From the NCBI GenBank assembly GCA_017421685.1, contig JAFOHW010000023.1, positions 1-16,570 of the forward strand: a stretch of 16,570 bases of DNA, read 5' to 3'. The DNA comes from Candidatus Saccharimonadota bacterium. GTDB lineage: Bacteria; Patescibacteriota; Saccharimonadia; Saccharimonadales; Saccharimonadaceae. The translations under genes and the position numbers were made by a program. Below, in pieces: positions 1 through 6,588 of the stretch; within the stretch, counting starts at the first letter, position 1; each line of letters opens with the position of its first letter. The notes beneath the pieces are model-generated. The model had not been told where the DNA came from. It ran no database searches and was given only the letters and a program-made list of their open reading frames with translations.

Positions 1-143
1 AAGCGACATGATTCTATCTCCTCTGAAATTGCGTTTAGCTCTTTAAAAACCTCTAGAGTGTCTTTTGAGGCATCAAAATCATAGACCTCGCTTCTCGCAA
101 AGGACGGGATTTTGAAAGTTGAATGATTTTCTTCCATTTTCAT
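1..143 (-). CDS. Unrecognised protein, 5' part only
   Basis: The frame opens at ATG (143-141) and runs off the left edge after 47 codons, so only the N-terminus is visible. It starts MKMEENHSTFKIPSF and continues as a charged, soluble stretch rich in Glu and Asp, with no signal peptide or membrane segment. A purine-rich GGAG ribosome-binding site lies a few bases before the ATG. A near-perfect sigma70-type promoter lies about 85 bases upstream, giving this gene an untranslated leader with a hairpin. It follows tatD on the same strand but has its own promoter, which overlaps the tatD stop. A second in-frame ATG two codons later is possible. I do not recognise the family; the coding call rests on the open frame, the RBS and the promoter. 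Confidence 0.6.
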   Translation of the reverse strand, partial: MKMEENHSTFKIPSFARSEVYDFDASKDTLEVFKELNAISEEIESCR

Positions 144-192
144 ACTCTCCCTCTCTATAATTTCTTAATTTTGACCTATTCTCGTTTTAGCG

Positions 193-214
193 CTAAGGCT
201 TCTTTCGAGCCTAG
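193..214 (-). promoter_or_regulatory. Hairpin in the leader of the leftmost gene
   Basis: In the transcribed leader, bases 214-208 pair with 200-193 (core AGGCU/AGCCU, extended by two pairs past one bulged base) around a 7-base loop. The adjacent palindrome TTAGCGCTAA (196-187) could offer an alternative fold. No run of U follows, so it is not a terminator. It may affect translation or mRNA stability; no known riboswitch class is recognised. Confidence 0.35.
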
Positions 215-226
215 GCCACTACCTTG

Positions 227-255
227 ATTATAACACGAAAAACTTAAAAAGTCAA
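227..255 (-). promoter_or_regulatory. Sigma70-type promoter for the leftmost gene
   Basis: Read on the minus strand: TTGACT (255-250), 17 bases, TATAAT (232-227). TGT directly precedes the -10, making an extended -10 (TGTTATAAT). The -35 overlaps the last codons of tatD and the spacer runs across its stop codon. The predicted transcript start is near 220, giving a leader of about 77 bases before the ATG at 143. Confidence 0.8.
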
Positions 256-1074
256 GTTAAAAAGCTCTATGGCGTTCCCTGTTGTAATTTCTTCCACCTC
301 TTTAACAGAAATATTGATTTTTCCCGCTAACCATTTCGCGATATCGAGAATATAAGCTGGCTCGTTTGTTTCTCCACGATGCGGAATCGGAGCAAGAAAC
401 GGTGCATCCGTCTCTAATAAAATCCGCTCTAGAGGAGGCAAGGGTAAAGTCGAATAAGTCGCAAGACCATTTACTCCGACATAAAACTCAGTCTCACTTA
501 AGACTCTCTTAAGAACTTTTTTACTATCCGTAAAGGAATGTACGACGCCTCTAATTCTAGGGAAATTCTTTACTACTGCAAAAAAATCTGGAAATGCTTC
601 GCGGACATGAAAAGACACCGGTAAATCGTTGTCCGTCGCTAGCTGTAACATTTTTTCGAATAACCGAATCTGCGCCTCGCGGTCATACCCCTCATAATGA
701 TAATCTAGACCAACTTCTCCAATGGCAACAGGCGGTTTGCTGTTTGAAACGGATAAATCGTCCGACTCGAGAACGTGTTCGCCGTCGTCGAGCCGACGAC
801 GGCAGAACGAGTCCCCCGTAAAGACGGGCGGACGAGTGGGTTCGAGAGTGGGCGATTTATTCGTTTCGGATGGATGTATGCCGTAAGTCCAATATACATT
901 CTCATGAGCTAAAGCAAAATCTCGTGCAACCAAAGAATCCTCATGCGAAGTCCCAATACATATAATCTTCTTAACTTCGGCTTTGTGTGCCCGTTTTATC
1001 ATGTCCTCTGCTTGTTCGGGCGTAAAAAACTCTCTGTCGTGTAGGTGACAATGCGAATCTACTAGATATAACAT
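244..1074 (-). CDS. tatD: TatD-family metal-dependent DNase with a palindromic insert
   Basis: This is a TatD-type TIM-barrel hydrolase: metal-dependent 3'-5' exonuclease or DNase activity is known for the family. All expected metal ligands are present: H8 and H10 (DSHCHLH), E120 (GEVGLDYH), H156 (FHVREA), H179 (VVHSF) and D223 (ETDAPF), followed by PHRG at 231-234. At 276 residues it is slightly longer than the usual ~260. Residues 70-110, between GIHP and VAIGE, are not family sequence; they are encoded by a 122-bp inverted-repeat element that keeps the frame open. A second oddity is a loop about seven residues shorter than usual before PLERILLETD (near 207-213). The start at MLYLVDSHCH matches the family, and an extended -10 lies seven bases upstream, so the mRNA is probably leaderless. 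The intact active site suggests a working enzyme. The physiological role is DNA repair or degradation. Confidence 0.93.
   Translation of the reverse strand: MLYLVDSHCHLHDREFFTPEQAEDMIKRAHKAEVKKIICIGTSHEDSLVARDFALAHENVYWTYGIHPSETNKSPTLEPTRPPVFTGDSFCRRRLDDGEHVLESDDLSVSNSKPPVAIGEVGLDYHYEGYDREAQIRLFEKMLQLATDNDLPVSFHVREAFPDFFAVVKNFPRIRGVVHSFTDSKKVLKRVLSETEFYVGVNGLATYSTLPLPPLERILLETDAPFLAPIPHRGETNEPAYILDIAKWLAGKINISVKEVEEITTGNAIELFNLTF
746..867. repeat. Palindromic element inserted in frame in tatD
   Basis: Arms at 746-774 and 840-867 are inverted repeats. The outer 15 bases (746-760 against 853-867) match with one difference, and the pairing continues imperfectly inwards. Inside lie two hairpins. 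The first has a perfect 10-bp stem (781-790 with 794-803) around AGC, extended by four pairs (777-780 with 805-808) past one bulged A. The second pairs 811-819 with 824-833 around a 4-base loop, with one bulge. Together they form a three-way-junction fold. The stretch is GC-richer than its flanks and encodes TatD residues 70-110, which interrupt family sequence. Whether it is mobile cannot be seen from one copy. Confidence 0.8.
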
Positions 1075-1081
1075 ACCAACT

Positions 1082-1090
1082 ATTATAACA
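1082..1090 (-). promoter_or_regulatory. Extended -10 promoter of tatD, leaderless type
   Basis: TGTTATAAT reads 1090-1082 on the minus strand, with seven bases between it and the tatD ATG (1074). A start about seven bases after the -10 would place the mRNA 5' end at or next to the ATG. There is no good -35 at standard spacing and no room for a ribosome-binding site. Confidence 0.65.
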
Positions 1091-1094
1091 TAAA

Positions 1095-4000
1095 CTATTC
1101 ATCATCTTTTTTTGACAAGTAGAGAGCAGTAGCCATAGCAATACCAGCACCCGCTAATGCTGAGCCAGCCAACAAAATGTTCGTTGTGTTATCGGAGACG
1201 TAGTATTCCTTGGTTGTCTTGCCTAGTGGTTCAGTATAGCCAAATTCAGGATCCCCGTTATTATAGTCGTTGTCATCGACATCATCATCAGCGTTTTCGA
1301 CAGTCACGGGTTCGCTATTTGTTGTCGTATCATCAGATGGAGTATAAACGTTCGTGTCGGACGCGGACGGAATCGTGTCCTGCGATTCGTCCTCACTTGG
1401 TGGCGTCGGGCAGAACTGCTCTCGTAAGGTTTCTGAACCATCGCAATAATGTAGCCAGATGTCGGTATTTAATTGGTTAGACAAGAGATACAATTTGAAT
1501 TCTTGTAGCGAAATACCGTATCTAATGGCAAGATATTTACCTTCACGTACGCGGAGATCATCAAACATCTTGCGAGGCATACCAATATCTTCAAAGTCTT
1601 CAAAGGTGTAAAGATTGTTAGGATCAGAGATAATTTGTTCCCTTATGGCCGGCCATTTAATGTTTTCGTCAAATCCGTATAGATTAGATAGATATACTGC
1701 ACCATCGGTAGTTATCACGTCTTCTGCGATGATATTGTAATATTGGCTTGATACCACGTGGTAATACCCTATCTCTTCCTGGACTATCTCAACATCTGTT
1801 ACCGTTACGATTTGTAACTCGTCATTTATAACTTTATACACTCTAGACCCTACACCGAAGTTTGGACCGTCTACTGATATAAATGCATTAGCATCTACAT
1901 CAAACACGCCGTGCCATCCAGCTGTTTTCAATTCAGTGCCATCATCAAATCTTGTTATGCGATAAGCCTGAGTCACCCCTCTCTTTTCAATCCAAGCAGG
2001 ATACTCAGCACCTACACTACCAGTTTCGTAATTCCAGACTTTCAGAAGTGTATCGTAGGTAATATCTTCAATTGGCACCTTGGTTCCATCAGCGAGTGTT
2101 ATTAGAGTACCTTCAATCAAACACCAATCCCATGGACAGCTTGCGGTAATTTCAATGTCTCCATCTACCGGGATGTTAATCGTAATAGATCCACTCCTGT
2201 AAGTATATTGACTTGTGGTTAGAGATCTGCCATTCATAGTGATAGATACAGAACTTGGTGTGCTGTAACTACTATTCGGATTGATTGTCCCGGTGTAAGT
2301 GGCACCCATTTGGATAGTCTGGCCATTATTACTGAGCGAACCGTTTGAAATCCTACCAGTGATATTGAAGGTCCATCTTAATTCCGTATCTTCGGTTCTA
2401 GAAGCGGGACCAGGTTCATACTTAGCTCCGTCTATTTCGCCTTGAGAAGCAGTGTTGCCTTCATCATCAAACCCAACCACTACGATACCATACACCCCGT
2501 CACCTAGCCCTGTGAGTGTATAAGTATTGACATCACCACTAATTCCAGTAATAGGTTGATTACAACTGTACACATCATTACTCTTTGTACATACATAAAT
2601 GCTATAACTTCTAATTCCTACGTTGTCTGTACCACTCCAAGTAAGAGTGGCAGAGCCTATTGTATCGTTGCGCGTGACTGTTACATCACTGATAATCGGC
2701 GCCTGATTATCTACATAGGAAGGATCTCTATCTACGTGAATTCTCAAAGTGCCACAATTAGTATCTGTACCATCATAAGATATTACAATCATAGCGTTTA
2801 CATAATCACTACCAAATACCGCTCCATTTGATTTCTTTAAATAAAATGTGTACGTACCAGTAGACTCTGCGTTGATAGTCTGAGTGCTAAGATAACCGCC
2901 ATTAGAATCTGTAACCATGAAGTCAGAACCCAGCACGCCAATCGTGAAGCTCTTTGCTGTCTTATAAGTGTTTTGTACGCTAAGCTGGAATTGCGCCAAA
3001 TCATTATTACCAGACAAGTCTCCAGAAGTAGAACCACTAATGCTACCCGTCAAAGAACCGGATTTATCCTCTACCGGCTCAACTTCCATTCCGCCTTCCA
3101 CGCCATGCGTACCAGAAACATAGTCCGCGGTCAGTATGATATTAAATGTTACAGTGCTATTTGCTGGAATTGTATCGCCTACAGAGATACCGCTTAATTC
3201 ATAGTAAACATCACTAGCAGTAGTAGAGGATAGCCTCAAAGTAAGGTTTGCCGAAGGTGCAGTAAAGATGTAATCACTTGAAGTAGTATTAGACATAGTT
3301 ACACTATATGTCGCTTGGAACGTTTCATTATTCTGTGTCACGCCGCTCTTAAACGTCAAGTCAAAATCGATATTATTATCATTGTCTACGGATGGGCGTG
3401 GTGTACCATTTACATTTATCCCCGAAACATAACTTACGCTTGTTATTTTTACATCGCCAGTCTCTAGGTATGTGTAGCCATCCTGAATTGTATAGGATAT
3501 CCCAAGAGAACTAATATCTACTACTACGTCTACAGCCTCAGGAATATGCGCTCGTGTGACACAAGTAATACTTAACACGCCAGTATTCACGCCACCTCTT
3601 GGATTGTCGCAAGCCTGGCCACCAATTGTCACACTAATACCTTGAGGCACAAAATCGGTTTTTAGCGAAGTGGTAATAGTAACCGACTCATACCCAGACT
3701 TTGGTCCGGAAGATGGTGTAATCGTTGCTTCTCCGCCGACTACATCGGTTGCATCTATAAACGCATAATACTTAATATTTGTGGAATATGTGCCAGGTGT
3801 CGTAATCACATCAGAGCCTAAACGCATGCCATAGTAGAGATTAAAGCTATCAGTACCAGAAACGGCACTAGTCACATTTCTGACTAGAGTATAGGTAGGG
3901 CTTATCTTCGTTCCAGCATAAGTACTACTAGTAGACGGAGTTCCAGACGTATATGAAGAACTAAAGTTATTCGAAGGCAACCCAGTTGTCGTATTTGGTA

Positions 4001-4412
4001 TACCAAAACCCCAAGTATTCGAGCCGAGCGTAGTCGCATTGCTAGGATTAGCATTAATCGGAGCGATTGATGGACTAGAGGACGTTCCTCCGCTCAACAC
4101 TAAACTACCTTGGGAGGCTTCATCTTCTGGTACATTGACATAGATCCTATACCCAGACGGGGCATTAGTACTAACATTAAGTGTCCGCATTGTACTGACG
4201 TATTTTTCAGAATTATCCGCTGGTATAATTTCAATACCCTGGTTCTGATTCTGAATCCCAAAATTTAAAGTATAGTTATTTGGGTTAATGGTCGCAAAAA
4301 CCGAGCCATCAAACCTTAATATAGCAACCAAAAACACGGTCACAGCTAAACGCACCACTAGCTTCAAAATGACTTTAGGGTTCTCCACATCTCTCCAATA
4401 AATATTTCTCAC
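1095..4412 (-). CDS. Large secreted surface protein with IPT, FnIII-like and Hint domains
   Basis: A 1105-residue envelope protein. Residues 14-40 form a signal peptide (hydrophobic VTVFLVAIL, likely cleavage SVFA/T). Residues 45-220 are a beta-rich, Ser/Thr-rich module of a kind seen in CPR surface proteins; 228-317 resemble an IPT/TIG domain (ITPSSGP, then VTIGGQAC); 320-560 are further beta-sandwich sequence; 566-660 are FnIII-like (APIISDVTVT to FDDEGNTAS). Residues 764 to about 905 look like a Hint domain: C764 starts CLIEGTLITLADG, IEDI follows at 781-784, and H834 lies in TAGWHGVFD. An acidic low-complexity stalk (about 1005-1075) leads to a C-terminal helix (1079-1099) and a charged tail, so it is membrane anchored with the bulk outside. 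The start is uncertain: GTG at 4412 sits nine bases after a -10, and GTG at 4388 is an alternative. Role in adhesion or host contact is inference. Confidence 0.85.
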   Translation of the reverse strand: MRNIYWRDVENPKVILKLVVRLAVTVFLVAILRFDGSVFATINPNNYTLNFGIQNQNQGIEIIPADNSEKYVSTMRTLNVSTNAPSGYRIYVNVPEDEASQGSLVLSGGTSSSPSIAPINANPSNATTLGSNTWGFGIPNTTTGLPSNNFSSSYTSGTPSTSSTYAGTKISPTYTLVRNVTSAVSGTDSFNLYYGMRLGSDVITTPGTYSTNIKYYAFIDATDVVGGEATITPSSGPKSGYESVTITTSLKTDFVPQGISVTIGGQACDNPRGGVNTGVLSITCVTRAHIPEAVDVVVDISSLGISYTIQDGYTYLETGDVKITSVSYVSGINVNGTPRPSVDNDNNIDFDLTFKSGVTQNNETFQATYSVTMSNTTSSDYIFTAPSANLTLRLSSTTASDVYYELSGISVGDTIPANSTVTFNIILTADYVSGTHGVEGGMEVEPVEDKSGSLTGSISGSTSGDLSGNNDLAQFQLSVQNTYKTAKSFTIGVLGSDFMVTDSNGGYLSTQTINAESTGTYTFYLKKSNGAVFGSDYVNAMIVISYDGTDTNCGTLRIHVDRDPSYVDNQAPIISDVTVTRNDTIGSATLTWSGTDNVGIRSYSIYVCTKSNDVYSCNQPITGISGDVNTYTLTGLGDGVYGIVVVGFDDEGNTASQGEIDGAKYEPGPASRTEDTELRWTFNITGRISNGSLSNNGQTIQMGATYTGTINPNSSYSTPSSVSITMNGRSLTTSQYTYRSGSITINIPVDGDIEITASCPWDWCLIEGTLITLADGTKVPIEDITYDTLLKVWNYETGSVGAEYPAWIEKRGVTQAYRITRFDDGTELKTAGWHGVFDVDANAFISVDGPNFGVGSRVYKVINDELQIVTVTDVEIVQEEIGYYHVVSSQYYNIIAEDVITTDGAVYLSNLYGFDENIKWPAIREQIISDPNNLYTFEDFEDIGMPRKMFDDLRVREGKYLAIRYGISLQEFKLYLLSNQLNTDIWLHYCDGSETLREQFCPTPPSEDESQDTIPSASDTNVYTPSDDTTTNSEPVTVENADDDVDDNDYNNGDPEFGYTEPLGKTTKEYYVSDNTTNILLAGSALAGAGIAMATALYLSKKDDE

Positions 4413-4421
4413 CCTATTATA

Positions 4422-4450
4422 AGTATAACAATTATAGCTGTGATTAACAA
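4422..4450 (-). promoter_or_regulatory. Promoter of the large surface protein gene
   Basis: On the minus strand TTGTTA (4450-4445), 17 bases, TATACT (4427-4422), preceded by TGT. A second perfect TATAAT lies at 4421-4416, but its start point would fall past the GTG at 4412 and would favour the GTG at 4388. The choice between the two -10 boxes therefore decides the N-terminus. Confidence 0.55.
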
Positions 4451-4499
4451 TAAGTTTTTTGAATAAAAACAGACAAAAATTAAGCTAAATTGTAAAAAA

Positions 4500-6332
4500 C
4501 TAAGCTCGATTTTCACGCTTCCGTTTTATCGGATCGAGTTGGCGTTTACGTAGCCTCAATGATTTAGGAGTTACCTCTAGAAGCTCATCATCGAGCAGAA
4601 AATCTAAACATTGCTCTAACGATAATTGTGTATACGGAGTTAGCTGAATCGCACCGTCCGACGCATGGGTTCGCATATTCGTTAATTGTTTTTCCCGACA
4701 AACGTTAATGTCTAGGTCGTCTTTTTTGTTCGAAATTCCAACAATCATACCCTGATAAACCGGAGTTTGGGGCGGAATAAATAGAGTTCCTCGCGCTTGA
4801 GCCGAATCTAAAGCGTATGCCGTCGAGACCCCGTCTTCGAACGAAATTAATGCTCCGTTCCTTTCTGGCTTATATTTCGACTCAACCGGCTTATATCCGC
4901 TCGGAATACTAGACATCAAAACTGTCCCCTTTGTTGCGGTTAATAAATTATTCCTTAGCCCAATTAGTCCAGCTGTTGATATTTCATAGACAAACCTGGT
5001 TGAGCCAGAGCTAGTAATTTCCTGCGATTTTAGCTCTGCCTTTCGAATTCCTAATTCTTGCGAGACGGCACCGACGAATTCAGGTTCAACCTCAATCGTT
5101 AAATCTTCTATCGGTTCACATTTTATCCCGTCGATTTCGCGATAAACTACTTCCGGTCGTCCCGCTTCGAGCTCATACCCTTCCCGTCGCATTGTCTCAA
5201 TTAAAACTGAAAGATGTAGCTCTCCACGCCCCGAGACTTTATAACCTAATCCATCAGGCTGAATTCTTAAAGCAATATTCGTTTCAAGCTCTTTTTCGAG
5301 CCTTTCCGCAATCTGTCGTGAAGTCGTAAATTCGCCTTCACGCCCCTTTAAAGGCGAAGTATTTGGCCCAATATAGATCGACAGAGTCGGCGCCTCTAGT
5401 TCGATTGTTGGTAAAATTTCCGGATTATCTCCCGTCGCAATCGTATCTCCGATATTTGCTTCCGAAACTCCTGTAACCGCAACGATATCTCCTGCAATTG
5501 CCTCGGGAATCTCTTCTTTATTAAGCCCACGATAAGAAAAAATTCTATCAATTTTCCCAGGAAAAATCTCAGTAGAGTCATCCTGAGGGTTTTTCCTCAA
5601 AATTTTAACGTTTTGTCCTTTTTTCAACTTACCGCGAAAAATCTTCCCAATACAATACCTTCCGAGATAATTGTCCGACGAGAGTTCTGCGACGAGTAGC
5701 TGTACGGAGTCGGAATCCGAATCAACCGAAGGCGCGGGAATATCGTTTATAATAGACTCAAATATGACTGTTAAATCCTCATCTAAATCCGTAGTTTTTC
5801 CGGCTTTTCCTTCTCGCGCAATCGCATAATAAACTGGATAGAATAACTGCGATTCATCGGTCGCAAGTTCTAAAAATAAACTTTCGATTTCACTTAAAAC
5901 TTCTGGAATTCGGGATGCTGGCTTATCGATCTTATTAATAATTACGACCGGCTTTAAATTCAATTCTAAAGCCTTCTGTAAAACAAACTTCGTCTGGGGC
6001 ATTGATCCTTCTTGTGCGTCAACAATTAAAAGTACTCCGTCCGCCATATTGAGAGTCCTCTCAACTTCTCCCGAAAAATCCGCGTGACCAGGCGTATCGA
6101 TAATATTAATCTTATATCCCTTATAATAAACGCAAGTCTGTTTTGCTGTTATCGTAATTCCGCGTTCATGCTCCTGATCCATTGAGTCCATAATTAAAGT
6201 CTGAGACATCTCCGCCTGATTTTCTCGAAAAGTATGTGATTGTTTCAAAAGCCCATCAACCAAAGTCGTTTTCCCATGGTCAACGTGAGCAATAATCGCT
6301 ACATTTCGAATTCTATCTTTTTCTAAAGTCAT
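4500..6332 (-). CDS. typA: Translational GTPase TypA/BipA
   Basis: A ribosome-associated GTPase of the EF-G/LepA superfamily, known to act in 50S assembly and stress or cold adaptation. G motifs counted from the chosen start: AHVDHGKTT at 15-23, ERGITI at 56-61, DTPGH at 79-83, NKID at 133-136. They are followed by the beta-barrel, EF-G-like and C-terminal TypA domains, ending in a basic tail. The length of 610 residues is normal for the family. I start it at ATG 6332 (MTLEKDRIRNVAI), not at the upstream possibilities reaching 6368. The family begins directly before the P-loop region, and a TTGATA-17-TATAAT promoter occupies the upstream stretch, ending seven bases before this ATG. The transcript is probably leaderless. 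It is a single-gene unit, divergent from the small gene at 6391. All key motifs are intact. Confidence 0.97.
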   Translation of the reverse strand: MTLEKDRIRNVAIIAHVDHGKTTLVDGLLKQSHTFRENQAEMSQTLIMDSMDQEHERGITITAKQTCVYYKGYKINIIDTPGHADFSGEVERTLNMADGVLLIVDAQEGSMPQTKFVLQKALELNLKPVVIINKIDKPASRIPEVLSEIESLFLELATDESQLFYPVYYAIAREGKAGKTTDLDEDLTVIFESIINDIPAPSVDSDSDSVQLLVAELSSDNYLGRYCIGKIFRGKLKKGQNVKILRKNPQDDSTEIFPGKIDRIFSYRGLNKEEIPEAIAGDIVAVTGVSEANIGDTIATGDNPEILPTIELEAPTLSIYIGPNTSPLKGREGEFTTSRQIAERLEKELETNIALRIQPDGLGYKVSGRGELHLSVLIETMRREGYELEAGRPEVVYREIDGIKCEPIEDLTIEVEPEFVGAVSQELGIRKAELKSQEITSSGSTRFVYEISTAGLIGLRNNLLTATKGTVLMSSIPSGYKPVESKYKPERNGALISFEDGVSTAYALDSAQARGTLFIPPQTPVYQGMIVGISNKKDDLDINVCREKQLTNMRTHASDGAIQLTPYTQLSLEQCLDFLLDDELLEVTPKSLRLRKRQLDPIKRKRENRA

Positions 6333-6339
6333 AAGGGAT

Positions 6340-6368
6340 ATTATACTACTGTTTGACATTTTTATCAA
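6340..6368 (-). promoter_or_regulatory. typA promoter, interlocked with the divergent one
   Basis: On the minus strand TTGATA (6368-6363), 17 bases, TATAAT (6345-6340), then seven bases to the ATG at 6332. The plus-strand -35 at 6353-6358 lies inside this promoter's spacer, so the two polymerase sites overlap physically. Confidence 0.75.
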
Positions 6369-6381
6369 TCCGTTATATAAC
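6353..6381 (+). promoter_or_regulatory. Promoter of the small gene at 6391
   Basis: TTGACA (6353-6358), 17 bases, TATAAC (6376-6381), then nine bases to ATG 6391. The -35 is a perfect consensus. The expected leader is only two or three bases, too short for a ribosome-binding site. Confidence 0.7.
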
Positions 6382-6390
6382 TAAAAAGTT

Positions 6391-6588
6391 ATGTCAAGAG
6401 ATAGAAACCGAAAAATAAAAGTTTATGAGCCCGAACGTTGTTGGGTCGGTGAGACGAATAAAATTATTTACAAAACTCGGGAAGAGGCTGAATTATCCGC
6501 GAAAGTTGCTGAATATGACCATAAGACTGGACCTCTTAAAGTTTATAAATGCCCTTACGCCGATCATTATCATCTATCGTCTTCATAG
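6391..6588 (+). CDS. Small conserved-looking protein with a CPY...HxH motif
   Basis: A 65-residue basic protein with its own consensus promoter. The start is a Lys/Arg-rich segment, followed by a helix-like stretch (KTREEAELSAKVAEYDH, about 28-44) and a C-terminal YKCPYADHYHLSS. C54, H59 and H61 could bind zinc with a fourth ligand such as C17. The ending resembles the CP-x-C...WHLT tail of small proteins common in actinobacterial and CPR genomes, but with an Ala where the second Cys would sit. No function is known to me. Its last 53 bases overlap the end of the convergent cutinase-VWA gene, so both strands code there. The promoter and the compact fold support a real gene. Confidence 0.75.
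   Translation: MSRDRNRKIKVYEPERCWVGETNKIIYKTREEAELSAKVAEYDHKTGPLKVYKCPYADHYHLSSS

Noticed and set aside
811..833. Rho-independent terminator
   Set aside because: The hairpin lies inside the tatD coding frame and no T-run follows on either strand.
705..905. Other-frame open reading frames over the tatD palindrome
   Set aside because: Inverted repeats free of stop codons produce open frames on both strands; none has a start signal or a recognisable protein.
244..1074. tatD as a pseudogene disrupted by an insertion
   Set aside because: The insertion keeps the frame and all metal ligands remain, so nothing shows loss of function.
1690..2123. A complete self-splicing intein in the surface protein
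   Set aside because: The C-terminal His-Asn followed by Cys/Ser/Thr is not visible and no homing endonuclease is present; a Hint domain limited to cleavage or transfer fits better.
6333..6368. Upstream starts giving TypA a 12-residue extension
   Set aside because: The stretch is occupied by the -35 and -10 boxes, and TypA proteins begin directly before the first G motif.
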